DNA from: JAEXOD01 sp963667875
Lineage (GTDB): Bacteria > Bacteroidota > Ignavibacteria > Ignavibacteriales > Melioribacteraceae
Reading direction: 5' to 3'
Assembly (NCBI GenBank): GCA_963667875.2
Contig: CAXXGC010000013.1
Coordinates: 1-64,000 of the forward strand
Length of the DNA stretch: 64,000 nucleotides
How positions within the stretch are numbered: the first letter of the stretch is position 1; each line of letters begins with the position of its first letter. The notes under the pieces are model-generated. The model made no database searches. It was not told the origin of the DNA and saw nothing but the letters and a program-made list of their open reading frames with translations. Positions 52,601-61,031 of the stretch are shown here, piece by piece. The position numbers and the translations under genes were made by a program.

Positions 52601-55329
52601 TTCAAATTAAAATTAAAGTGAGAAATATTGGTAGAGTATTTAAATTTGACAGTGTATCTGTAAAAGTATTTGTAACTGCTGCAGATACATCGTTCGATTT
52701 TAATGCAAAATATTTAAAAAGTTTTGGTGAATACGATTCGGTGACATTTAATTGGAAAGCTACAAATGCAGGTTTGTACAATTTTAAAGTTGAAATTAAT
52801 TCGGTAAATGTAATTGATGAAGATGATTATAGCGATAATACTGCACAAAAATCGCTGCCCGTTTATAATGTTAAAGAAACAAGTATAATTGCTCCACTTA
52901 ACGGATCGTCTTTCTCCACCAAACGCATTAAATTTATGCTTGCCGATCCGAGTGAATATGTAGCTAAAAAATATTCCTACTTTATTGAAATAGATACTTC
53001 AATGACGTTTACTTCTCCAATTATTATTTCGCCAGAGTTGTTTGGTTCTTTTGGAATTGTTAATTGGGAAACGCCTATAGATTTAAAGAACGGTTATTAT
53101 TTTTGGCGTGCACGTGTAAAAGATATTGATCAAGCTCCGTTATGGTCTAAGGTGCAAACTTTTAGTATTTTATCGCAAATTGATACAAATTCATTTGAGT
53201 TAAATAATGTTCAGCTTAAATTATTTGAAACATCAAATATTGTATATGATGAAAATACAAAAACATTAAAATTAAATTTGGAAAAATTACCACCTCGTCC
53301 AAATAATAAAAATTTTATTCACGATATTATTCCGGATTCAGTAGGTGGTTTACACAGTTATTCGTCTTTTACAACGGATGGAACATTTTTATATGTTGGT
53401 CATATGGCATATTACGCAGGTGTAACAAATATTTATAAATTTGGCACCGGATTTAATGGTACGGAAGCAGGCAAGTTTTATGGTTTAGTTCCTTGCGATA
53501 CAATTAGAATTTGGAACACAATGTTTTATTTAAATAATAAAATCTATGTTTCAACCGGAAAACCGTATGCTTTATCAGCTATTGAACTTACGACCGGAAA
53601 AATAAGCAATGTTGATATACCTGATGGTTTGTTGGATGTATTTTCGTGCAAGCCGCAGGAAAACGGAGCTTTTTATGTCAAAACTGATGGGACATATGTA
53701 TACAATCTAACTGTTATTGATTCTACCGGTGATAAAAGGTATACTTTACGTACATTCGATCCTTTGGATAATTTTAAAAAGATACGAAATGATATTGTAT
53801 TTACAGGTACTTCGTACGATAACTTTACTGATTTTTTTGTGGCTAATGGATATGTTTACCCTTATGAGAATAATATAAGTGGATATTTGAGAAAACTTAA
53901 TATTTCTACAGGGCAATTTGAAGGAATTGATTGGGTATCTTATCTTCCATATCAAGGGTACTTTGCCTGGGATTACGATGTGCAAAATGATGTTGTTTTT
54001 AGCTCGGTTTATCAGGGTGCCATGGTTCCAAAATTTAGTATGTTTGCGGGTTCATATTATCAATCAAATGGCGAGGCAATATCACCTGCAGTAAGTAATG
54101 CAAAAAAATGGAAAAAAGCTGAATATCAAATTTTATCAGACGGGTCAAACGGTACTTTTCATGTTGAGCTGGAAGGATATAATAAAACAACAAACATGTG
54201 GGAAGTTGTAAAAGATTCTGTTGATGCTTCTATTACTTTAGAAGATGTTGACCCAATAAATTATCAATCGTTACGGTATAAGTTCTTTTTCAGCGATTCT
54301 TCACAAAATACAACAACTCCTTTACAAATAAATAAAATTAAAATTGCCTATGAGGGATTGCCTGAAATTAATATTGCTAACAATTCACTTTCTTTTAATC
54401 CTGATTCTTTGATTCAGGGTTTTCCGATTGAAATGTCGTTTGATGTAAAAAATTACGGTTACTCAAAAGCTGATTCGTTAACCTTAAATTTTTGGTTAAA
54501 CGGTAGTCAATTACCCTTTTTAACAAAAAATATTGCTGTACCGGCTGATTCAATAATTAATATTAAACAAAGTATAAATACTTCAAATTTGCAATTTGTT
54601 AATAAAGTAAATGTGGAAGGAGTATTAAAAGAAAGGGAAATGTTTACTTATAATAATGCCGGTAATAATAGATTTTATGTGTCCCGTGATTCACTAAATC
54701 CGACTTTTGATATTAAATTTGACGGTGAAGATATAATAGATGGTGATATTATTTCGGCAAAACCTTTAGTTACAATGACCTTAAAAGATAATAGTCCACT
54801 TCCTTTGGATTCGACATTCTTTTATGTTTATCATAATAATATTCAAGTACCTGCCGATAGCTTAATATTCTCCTATACTCCTTATCCAAATTCCACAGCA
54901 GTATTGTCATGGAATCCAACTTTAAGAGATGGGACACATTTTTTAGAGGTGCTGGCTCGTGATGCTTCTTTGAATTATTTTGATACAACATCGTATCGAA
55001 TTTCGTTTGTTGTAAATAATAAAAACGAGATTAAAGAAGTATTTAATTATCCAAATCCATTTAGTGAATCCACATATTTTACTTTTAACATGACAGGAAC
55101 TAAAAAACCTGATGAAATTAAAATAAAAGTGTTTACAGTGGCAGGAAGATTAATAAAAAATTTGGAAATTCCAATAGAACCACTTAAATTTGGATTCAAT
55201 AAGTTTTACTGGGATGGGAAGGATGAGGATGGCGATAAAATTGGTAATGGTGTTTATTTTTACAAGATAATTGTAACCAAAAATGGTGAAACCCGAACCG
55301 AAACTAAAAAATTAGCAAAAATTAAATGA
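49672..55329 (+). CDS. porU: PorU-like C25 peptidase / T9SS sortase with large insertion
   Basis: 1885 residues from ATG 49672, which gives a clean signal peptide (MNIKILLVLIFLCGIVFPQ); ATG 49627 is also in frame. An N-terminal beta domain (to ~540) is followed by a C25 gingipain-like domain. That domain has DISIGRLSCETVAESEALVD, His824 in NFFGHGGGYQW and Cys856 in ISSITCYTAHF; the 32-residue spacing is close to that of gingipains. CARDB-like and beta-rich domains (~970-1780) come next. The C-terminal domain (~1790-1885) reads NYPNPF, KVFTVAGRLIKN, FYWDGKDEDGDKIGNGVYF. That C-terminal wording is PorU-like: the sortase that removes cargo CTDs and joins them to anionic LPS. PorU is usually ~1,100-1,300 residues, so ~600-700 are extra. 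A secreted C25 protease is the alternative. Confidence 0.8.
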   Translation: MNIKILLVLIFLCGIVFPQNYKIIDSNDKSITVEVNFNNQFQFRDTVVENKTFTKIVGKYYFNKNEGEPFLPELYLSVGISFSAEPKITILKIEQEKLSNKFIFPTPSFDDDGNILSITKFNKEIYSTNEYFPKNSVCLSSNYISRFARIQNVQILPFLFNPVKREILYNKKVVFRIDYNSIVTNNFEKIDDAKTDEFLETSVINYSQAKEWIGKVADMNNKSLTNDYWYNPNKEYFKIYLKEKGVYRIKYEELIAAGLDEGLSISANKLEMYCDGLRIPIEVEAGKDSLFGVGDFVQFCGFPPTPKLYTKINIYNKSNIYWLSYEADTTGYQYKNIDGYPLVWGKTFQTNKKSIHFERDTLYERLGYAENANRDYWFWGKASGMAGVIRDAFFYTFNEPEYMTPDSTSMTLRVGMHGITTGQHTADIELTSQVIGSKIWSGQRESVFEKTFKIGDIGIYPSNNFQVYARGEYESDDIRINWFELDYWQNNSAYGENFIFSSPPNTYGKTKFIVYKWTADTMLVYIPSRGELIKNSLVTHNTWDNVEFVDQVYISTEYFCVSTSKFMSPDSIHKNVNSNLRNLQQGADYLIITHPKFMNAANRLAEFRRSKLTGYSSARVSVVNINDIYNEFSSGLLDPWAVQSFVKYVYEKWQYPIVAYVALMGDMSYDYREILPNSRKNYIPSIPYQSTYKYGQAVSDNMFVAVSGPDIIPDISIGRLSCETVAESEALVDKIIGYPGDNSKMWKQNVFLLSAGQDKTDEEYFKFNDESLLLESNFILPEGFSTSKVFTFPNKPSHTPFLGNTSDIMEYFNQGAVMTNFFGHGGGYQWDAVFLNDNIYQLSNEGRLPFISSITCYTAHFDNQDVFGEQFIKVPNKGAICFWGHTGITVWVQGRDLNTKMYNQIYKNRVYVVGDAIRYAKSSYPSSLTGLESDHVALLTLLGDPAIDLAFTRKPNFQITASDIVFNPENPLVEDDIQIKIKVRNIGRVFKFDSVSVKVFVTAADTSFDFNAKYLKSFGEYDSVTFNWKATNAGLYNFKVEINSVNVIDEDDYSDNTAQKSLPVYNVKETSIIAPLNGSSFSTKRIKFMLADPSEYVAKKYSYFIEIDTSMTFTSPIIISPELFGSFGIVNWETPIDLKNGYYFWRARVKDIDQAPLWSKVQTFSILSQIDTNSFELNNVQLKLFETSNIVYDENTKTLKLNLEKLPPRPNNKNFIHDIIPDSVGGLHSYSSFTTDGTFLYVGHMAYYAGVTNIYKFGTGFNGTEAGKFYGLVPCDTIRIWNTMFYLNNKIYVSTGKPYALSAIELTTGKISNVDIPDGLLDVFSCKPQENGAFYVKTDGTYVYNLTVIDSTGDKRYTLRTFDPLDNFKKIRNDIVFTGTSYDNFTDFFVANGYVYPYENNISGYLRKLNISTGQFEGIDWVSYLPYQGYFAWDYDVQNDVVFSSVYQGAMVPKFSMFAGSYYQSNGEAISPAVSNAKKWKKAEYQILSDGSNGTFHVELEGYNKTTNMWEVVKDSVDASITLEDVDPINYQSLRYKFFFSDSSQNTTTPLQINKIKIAYEGLPEINIANNSLSFNPDSLIQGFPIEMSFDVKNYGYSKADSLTLNFWLNGSQLPFLTKNIAVPADSIINIKQSINTSNLQFVNKVNVEGVLKEREMFTYNNAGNNRFYVSRDSLNPTFDIKFDGEDIIDGDIISAKPLVTMTLKDNSPLPLDSTFFYVYHNNIQVPADSLIFSYTPYPNSTAVLSWNPTLRDGTHFLEVLARDASLNYFDTTSYRISFVVNNKNEIKEVFNYPNPFSESTYFTFNMTGTKKPDEIKIKVFTVAGRLIKNLEIPIEPLKFGFNKFYWDGKDEDGDKIGNGVYFYKIIVTKNGETRTETKKLAKIK

Positions 55330-55398
55330 AACATATAGTAAAAGTAAATAAATTTTATTTTCAAAAACTAAATCCTTTGTTATTAAGGCATTGTCCGG

Positions 55399-55420
55399 AT
55401 CATTAGCTACGCTTGATGAT
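55399..55420. repeat. Orphan REP-like hairpin before glmS
   Basis: ATCATtAGC-TAC-GCTtgATGAT: imperfect stem with the same AGC-TAC-GCT core as the palindromes around the Y1 transposase (5181-5205). No T-run, so not a classic terminator. Confidence 0.4.
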
Positions 55421-55453
55421 TTACTTCAAATTTAAAAATCTTAAGGAGTAACT

Positions 55454-57286
55454 ATGTGCGGTATAGTAGGTTATATCGGTGGAAGGAACAGTGTTCCTAT
55501 ATTAATAGAAGGATTAAAAAGGCTAGAATACAGAGGTTATGATTCCGCTGGAATTGGAATAATAACAGATAATAAAGCTAAGCTATTTAAAAGTAAGGGA
55601 AAAGTATCTTTACTTGAAAAATTAATTGAAGGTGAAGATTTATATTCAAATATTGGGATAGGTCATACAAGATGGGCTACTCATGGAATACCTAATGAAA
55701 TTAATGCGCATCCGCATTATAATGTAAATAAATCGTTATTTATTATTCATAATGGTATTATTGAAAATTACTCTACTTTACGTACTGGATTGAAGCTAAA
55801 AGGTTATCAATTTGTATCTGAGACTGATACTGAAGTATTGGCTCATTTAATTGATGATTATTTGAAAAAAGATTATAGTCTGTTTCAATCGGTTAGATAT
55901 GCATTAAATGAAGTTGAAGGTACCTACGGCATTGCGGTTGTTTATTTAAATGAACCTGACAAAATAGTAGTTGCAAAAAAAGGCTCTCCCTTAGTAATTG
56001 GAATTGGCGATAACGAAAATTTTATTGCCAGTGATGTGAATGCTTTAATTGCATATACAAGTCATATTGTTTATTTGGAAGACAATGAAATTGCTGAAAT
56101 TTATAAAGATAAGTTTCACGCAAAAACAATTGCCGATGATGATATTATCAAAGACATTATTGAAGTTAAAATGAAACTGGATGAAATCAGTAAAGGTGGT
56201 TATCCTCATTTTATGCTTAAAGAAATTATGGAACAGCCTGAATCCATTGCAAATTCGATGCGCGGAAGATTAATTTTCGAAGAAGGAATTGCAAAATTAG
56301 GCGGTTTGGAAGGTTTTGAAGAAAGAATTGCAAATTCAAAACGAATTATAATTTCTGCTTGCGGTACTTCTTGGCATGCCGGATTAGTTGGCGAGTATAT
56401 GCTTGAACAATTTACCGGAATACCTGTTGAAGTTGAATATGCTTCTGAATTTAGATATAGAAATCCTATTGTTAGTAAAGATGATACATTGTTTTTTATT
56501 TCTCAAAGCGGAGAAACTGCCGATACACTTGCAGCCATGGTTGAAGCCAAAAGAAAAGGAGGACTTGTATTAGGAATTTGTAATGCAGTCGGTAGTTCAA
56601 TTGCCCGAACAAGCGATGCCGGGGTTTATATTCATGCGGGACCCGAAATTGGTGTAGCTTCCACTAAGGCTTTTACATCACAACTTATGGTTTTTGCACT
56701 TATTACTTTGTTAATAGGCCGCAAAAAATCGTTAAGTCTTACTGATGGTAAAAACATTATTACGGAAATTTTATCATTGCCTAATAAAATTAAAAAAATT
56801 CTTTCCTTAAATGACGAAATTGCAGCAATTGCTGAAAATTTTGCCGATTCAAAGAATTTTTTGTATTTGGGCCGTGGTTATAATTTCCCTGTAGCATTGG
56901 AAGGTGCATTAAAATTAAAAGAAATTTCATATATTCATGCAGAAGGATATCCTGCTGCTGAAATGAAACATGGTCCTATTGCTTTAGTTGATGAATTTAT
57001 GCCTGCGGTATTTATAGCCCCTCACGATTCTGTTTACGATAAAGTAATCAGTAATATTCAAGAGGTTAAAGCTCGTAAGGGAAGAATTATTGCCATTGCA
57101 AGTGAAAATGATAACGAGATTGATACTCTTGTTGATTATTCAATAAAAATACCTGATACAATACGTATGTTAATGCCCATACTTACCGCTATACCTTTGC
57201 AGCTTTTAGCTTACCATATAGCAGTTAAAAAGGGTTTAAATGTTGATCAACCAAGAAATTTAGCCAAAAGTGTAACAGTTGAATAA
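55454..57286 (+). CDS. glmS: Glutamine-fructose-6-phosphate aminotransferase (isomerizing)
   Basis: 610 residues: class II glutaminase with Cys2 (MCGIVGYIGGRN) and RLEYRGYDSAG, then two SIS domains (SACGTSWHAGLVGEYM, SQSGETADTLAAM, GRGYNFPVALEGALKLKEIS). The C-terminus is DQPRNLAKSVTVE. It makes glucosamine-6-phosphate for peptidoglycan and amino-sugar nucleotides. AAGGAG precedes the ATG. The 124-base leader shows no glmS ribozyme core. It is followed 14 bases later by the cDPGS-like gene. Confidence 0.97.
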   Translation: MCGIVGYIGGRNSVPILIEGLKRLEYRGYDSAGIGIITDNKAKLFKSKGKVSLLEKLIEGEDLYSNIGIGHTRWATHGIPNEINAHPHYNVNKSLFIIHNGIIENYSTLRTGLKLKGYQFVSETDTEVLAHLIDDYLKKDYSLFQSVRYALNEVEGTYGIAVVYLNEPDKIVVAKKGSPLVIGIGDNENFIASDVNALIAYTSHIVYLEDNEIAEIYKDKFHAKTIADDDIIKDIIEVKMKLDEISKGGYPHFMLKEIMEQPESIANSMRGRLIFEEGIAKLGGLEGFEERIANSKRIIISACGTSWHAGLVGEYMLEQFTGIPVEVEYASEFRYRNPIVSKDDTLFFISQSGETADTLAAMVEAKRKGGLVLGICNAVGSSIARTSDAGVYIHAGPEIGVASTKAFTSQLMVFALITLLIGRKKSLSLTDGKNIITEILSLPNKIKKILSLNDEIAAIAENFADSKNFLYLGRGYNFPVALEGALKLKEISYIHAEGYPAAEMKHGPIALVDEFMPAVFIAPHDSVYDKVISNIQEVKARKGRIIAIASENDNEIDTLVDYSIKIPDTIRMLMPILTAIPLQLLAYHIAVKKGLNVDQPRNLAKSVTVE

Positions 57287-57300
57287 TAGGAGATTATTAT

Positions 57301-58620
57301 ATGTCTACAAAAAATGTACTAATAATGGGTGCGGCAGGAAGAGATTTTCATAATTTTAACGTTTTTTTCCGCGATAACGCAGATTATAATGTTGTTGCTT
57401 TCACTGCAACTCAAATTCCAAATATTGACGGTAGAGTTTATCCTGCAGAACTAGCAGGTAAGTTGTATCCAAACGGAATTAAAATTTATGAAGAATGTAA
57501 ATTAGAAGAATTAATAAAAGAATTTAAAGTTGATGAAGTTGTTTTTGCTTATTCCGATGTTCCTTTTAATTATGTTATGACTAAAGCATCTATTGTAAAT
57601 GCTGCAGGAATATCATTTAGATTATTGGGCGGAAAAGAAACAATGGTTAAAAGTACAAAACCTGTAATTGCAGTTCTTGCAGTTCGTACTGGCTGCGGAA
57701 AATCGCAAACATCACGTAAACTTGTAAAACTATTAACGGCAGCAGGTAAAAAAGTAGTTGCAATACGCCATCCTATGCCTTATGGTGATTTAGTGGCTCA
57801 AAAAGTACAAAGATTTGCTACTTTGGAAGATCTTAAATTACACAAATGTACAATTGAAGAAATTGAAGAATATGAACCACATATAGCTTTAGGCGGAATT
57901 ATTTATGCCGGCGTTGATTATGAAGCTATTTTAAGAGAAGCTGAAAAAGAAGCTGATATTATTTTATGGGACGGCGGAAATAATGATATGTCGTTTTATG
58001 AAGCTGATGTAACTTTTACAGTTGTGGATCCTCATAGACCGGGACATGAAATGTGTTATTATCCCGGCAACACTTCAATGCGTATGGCAGATGCAGTTGT
58101 TATTAATAAAATTGACTCAGCTTCACCGGAAAATATTTTAACAGTTAGAAGAAATGTACAAGCTGTTAATCCAAAAGCTATTATTATTGAAGCTGCTTCA
58201 CCAATAGTTGTTGATAATCCTGAAATTATACGCGGTAAACGTGTACTTGTTGTTGAAGATGGCCCAACTTTAACACATGGCGAAATGAAATTTGGCGCCG
58301 GTACAGTTGCAGCCGAAAAACTGGGTGCATCGGAATTAGTTGACCCAAGACCTTATACAGTTGGTACTATTACCGAAACATTTATAAAGTATCCTAAAAT
58401 TGGCGTTTTATTACCTGCAATGGGTTATGGCGACGATCAAATGAGAGACCTGGAAGAAACTATTAATAATACCGATTGTGACTCTGTAGTGATTGGTACT
58501 CCAATTGACTTAGGAAGAATCTTAAAAATTAATAAACCTTCAACACGTGTTAACTATGAACTTCAAGAAATTGGCAACGATACTCTTGAATCTGTTTTAA
58601 AATTAAAAGGAATTTTATGA
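57301..58620 (+). CDS. Cyclic 2,3-diphosphoglycerate synthetase-like P-loop protein
   Basis: 439 residues. An N-terminal Rossmann-like part (VLIMGAAGRDFHNFNVFFRD) is followed by a P-loop GTPase-like domain: Walker A RTGCGKSQTSRKL, DIILWDGGNNDMSF, and VVINKIDSASPENI (NKxD). The family was named from archaeal cyclic 2,3-diphosphoglycerate synthetase, but most bacterial members are of unproven function. Here it overlaps the carbamate kinase gene by 4 bases and precedes ornithine carbamoyltransferase, so a role in carbamoyl-phosphate or arginine/citrulline metabolism is more plausible than osmolyte synthesis (inference). RBS AGGAG. Confidence 0.85.
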   Translation: MSTKNVLIMGAAGRDFHNFNVFFRDNADYNVVAFTATQIPNIDGRVYPAELAGKLYPNGIKIYEECKLEELIKEFKVDEVVFAYSDVPFNYVMTKASIVNAAGISFRLLGGKETMVKSTKPVIAVLAVRTGCGKSQTSRKLVKLLTAAGKKVVAIRHPMPYGDLVAQKVQRFATLEDLKLHKCTIEEIEEYEPHIALGGIIYAGVDYEAILREAEKEADIILWDGGNNDMSFYEADVTFTVVDPHRPGHEMCYYPGNTSMRMADAVVINKIDSASPENILTVRRNVQAVNPKAIIIEAASPIVVDNPEIIRGKRVLVVEDGPTLTHGEMKFGAGTVAAEKLGASELVDPRPYTVGTITETFIKYPKIGVLLPAMGYGDDQMRDLEETINNTDCDSVVIGTPIDLGRILKINKPSTRVNYELQEIGNDTLESVLKLKGIL

Positions 58621-59567
58621 AAAAATTAGCTGTTGTTGCATTTGGCGGAAATGCTATTTTACGCGGAGATGAAACAGGAACTATACAGCAGCAGGAAAAA
58701 AATACTTACGATACATGTTTAAATTTGCTGGGTTTAATTAACGAAGGTTACGATCTTGTTATTACTCATGGCAACGGTCCGCAGGTTGGCAATATTCTGC
58801 TTCGAAATGATGCAGGATACAATTTGTATAAAATTGCAAAAATGCCGTTAGATATTTGTGTAGCTGATTCCCAGGGTGGAATTGGCTACATGATTGAACG
58901 ACAAATGAAAAACATTTTAACTGAGTATAAAATTAAAAAAAATGTTGTTACGTTGGTTTCTCAAGTGTTAGTGGATATTAATGATAAAGCATTTAAAGAA
59001 CCTACTAAACCGGTTGGTGCTTTTTATCTAAAAGAAGAAGCGGACTTATTATCTAAATCGCACGGATTTATTTTTAAAGAAGATCCGCGTAAAAGAGGTT
59101 GGAGAAGAGTTGTTGCATCTCCTAAACCATTGGATATTGTTAATAAAAAAATTATTAAAGATTTAACCCGTAAGGGTAATATTGTTATTGCTGCCGGCGG
59201 CGGCGGTGTACCTGTATATTTGGACGAAAATAAATATTTGCAAGGTATTGAAGCTGTTATTGATAAAGATTTGGCCAGTGCTTTATTAGCACGCGAAATT
59301 GGCGCAGATGCATTTATTATTTTAACCGATGTGCCTAACGCATATATTAATTTTAATACAAAAGATCAGCAAAAGTTGGAATTTGTTCAACTTGATGAGG
59401 CAAAAAAATATTTTGCCGATGGTCAGTTTGCTTCAGGAAGTATGGGGCCAAAAATATCGGCTGCAATTAATTTTGTTGAAAATGGCGGTAAAGAGACTAT
59501 TATTACCGAAGCTACTCAACTACAAAATATTAATGGCGGTACTCATATTATTCAAAATAAAAATTAG
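58617..59567 (+). CDS. arcC: Carbamate kinase
   Basis: 316 residues of the amino-acid kinase fold: VVAFGGNAILRGDE, ITHGNGPQVGNIL, VASPKPLDIV, AAGGGGVPVYL, DKDLASALLA and GSMGPKISAAI are all conserved in carbamate kinases. The enzyme interconverts carbamoyl phosphate + ADP and carbamate + ATP. Next to ornithine carbamoyltransferase it would yield ATP from citrulline breakdown or, in reverse, feed carbamoyl phosphate from ammonia and CO2. No arginine deiminase gene lies nearby. Confidence 0.95.
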   Translation: MKKLAVVAFGGNAILRGDETGTIQQQEKNTYDTCLNLLGLINEGYDLVITHGNGPQVGNILLRNDAGYNLYKIAKMPLDICVADSQGGIGYMIERQMKNILTEYKIKKNVVTLVSQVLVDINDKAFKEPTKPVGAFYLKEEADLLSKSHGFIFKEDPRKRGWRRVVASPKPLDIVNKKIIKDLTRKGNIVIAAGGGGVPVYLDENKYLQGIEAVIDKDLASALLAREIGADAFIILTDVPNAYINFNTKDQQKLEFVQLDEAKKYFADGQFASGSMGPKISAAINFVENGGKETIITEATQLQNINGGTHIIQNKN

Positions 59568-59578
59568 GAGTTTTTTTT

Positions 59579-60511
59579 ATGGCTGTAAATATGAAAGGGA
59601 AAGATTTAATTTCCATTAATGATTTGACTATTGAAGAAATTTATGAAATCTTTGATGTTGCTAAAACATTAAAAGAAGATTTATACATTGGAAGACCTCA
59701 TAAAGTTTTAGAAGGCAAAACTCTTGGTATGATTTTTACGAAACCTTCAACTCGTACCAGAATTTCTTTTGAAACTGGTATTTATCAGCTTGGCGGTATT
59801 GGTATGTATTTTGGACCAAACGACTTACAACTTGGTAAAAGTGAATCCGTTTCCGATACAGCTAAAGTACTTTCAAGATATTTAAGCGGTATAATGATTA
59901 GAACATTTGCTCATTCCGATGTTGTTGAATTGGCAAAATACGCAAGTATTCCTGTTATTAACGGCTTAACCGATTTATTACACCCTTGCCAGGTTTTGAC
60001 CGATTTATTTACAATTCTTGAAAAAAGAAGAGTATTACGCGGTTTAAAATTTGCCTACATTGGCGATGGAAATAATATGGCTCATAGTATACTAAACGGC
60101 TGTTCCAAAGTTGGTATGGATGTTTTTATTTCATCACCAAGCGGTTATAAACCTCAGGAAAGTATTGTTAATGACGCATTGGCTAATGCTAAATATATGG
60201 GAAGCAAAGTAGTAATTACCGAAGATCCTATTGAAGCTGTTAGGGATGCTGATATTGTGTATACAGACGTTTGGGCAAGTATGGGACAAGAAGCCGAAGC
60301 TTTGGAACGCAAAAAGAAATTCATTAGATACCAAGTTAATCCTGAATTAGTAAGCCATGCAAAATCGGATTATTTATTTATGCATTGTTTGCCAGCTCAT
60401 AGGGGAGATGAAGTTGTTAATGAAGTATGTGATTCCCCAAATTCGGTTATTTTTGATGAAGCTGAAAACAGATTACACGTACAAAAAGCCGTTATGGCCC
60501 TTGTGATGTAA
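59579..60511 (+). CDS. argF: Ornithine carbamoyltransferase
   Basis: 310 residues. Carbamoyl-phosphate site KPSTRTRISFETG, LLHPCQVLTDLF, the ornithine-type SMG loop TDVWASMGQEAE, and FMHCLPAHRGDEV. The SMG loop argues for ornithine rather than aspartate as acceptor. It makes or breaks citrulline with the carbamoyl phosphate of the adjacent kinase. TAGGAG lies just before the ATG; another Met occurs at residue 5. Final gene of the glmS-cDPGS-arcC-argF series. Confidence 0.94.
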   Translation: MAVNMKGKDLISINDLTIEEIYEIFDVAKTLKEDLYIGRPHKVLEGKTLGMIFTKPSTRTRISFETGIYQLGGIGMYFGPNDLQLGKSESVSDTAKVLSRYLSGIMIRTFAHSDVVELAKYASIPVINGLTDLLHPCQVLTDLFTILEKRRVLRGLKFAYIGDGNNMAHSILNGCSKVGMDVFISSPSGYKPQESIVNDALANAKYMGSKVVITEDPIEAVRDADIVYTDVWASMGQEAEALERKKKFIRYQVNPELVSHAKSDYLFMHCLPAHRGDEVVNEVCDSPNSVIFDEAENRLHVQKAVMALVM

Positions 60512-60593
60512 AAAAGTTATAAAAAAATGTAAAAAACATAAAAAAACGTTTGGAAAAATTAAAAAAAAGTAGTAATTTTAGAGACGTTTTTTA

Positions 60594-60666
60594 GGGCAGA
60601 TAGCTCAGTCGGTAGAGCAAAGGACTGAAAATCCTTGTGTCGGCGGTTCGATTCCGTCTCTGCCCA
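60594..60666 (+). tRNA. tRNA-Phe (anticodon GAA)
   Basis: 73-nt cloverleaf: acceptor GGGCAGA/TCTGCCC, D-arm GCTC-AGTCGGTA-GAGC, anticodon arm AAGGA-CTGAAAA-TCCTT (anticodon GAA), T-arm GGCGG-TTCGATT-CCGTC, discriminator A; CCA not encoded. A terminator follows. Confidence 0.97.
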
Positions 60667-60678
60667 CAAAACACACTT

Positions 60679-60707
60679 AACCCCGTTTACCGAAGCGGGG
60701 TTTTTTT
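60679..60707 (+). terminator. Terminator after tRNA-Phe
   Basis: AACCCCG-TTTACCGAAG-CGGGGTT type stem followed by a T run. Confidence 0.9.
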
Positions 60708-61031
60708 ATGCCCTGTTTGAAGCCCTCACTAATTTGAAAATAGAAAAGTTTTATCTTAAAAATTAATCCGCATTAACGATTATTTTATGTGAATATTGAA
60801 AAAATTGGAATTAATATTAAAAAAAGAGGGTAAAATAATACATTTTAGTCTTAATTATGCTTATTAAAATAAAAAATTCTTGACTTTTTTATTCTATAGT
60901 GATATTTTATTCAAAAGAAATTTGATACCTAAATAAAATATTTATATAAATCAAATATCCTGCACTAATCCAAATTTTATATATAATATTTTATAATTTA
61001 TTTAATAATTATAATAAGCGAAGGAGGTTTT
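60708..61031. other. AT-rich non-coding region before T9SS cargo gene
   Basis: No ORF or hairpin was recognised. A TTGACT near 60881 lacks a well-spaced -10 box. The last bases carry a strong GAAGGAGG ribosome binding site for the gene at 61032. Confidence 0.4.

Noticed and set aside
55330..55453. Possible glmS ribozyme in the glmS leader
   Set aside because: The leader is short, and none of the conserved core or pseudoknot elements could be recognised; only a small hairpin is present.
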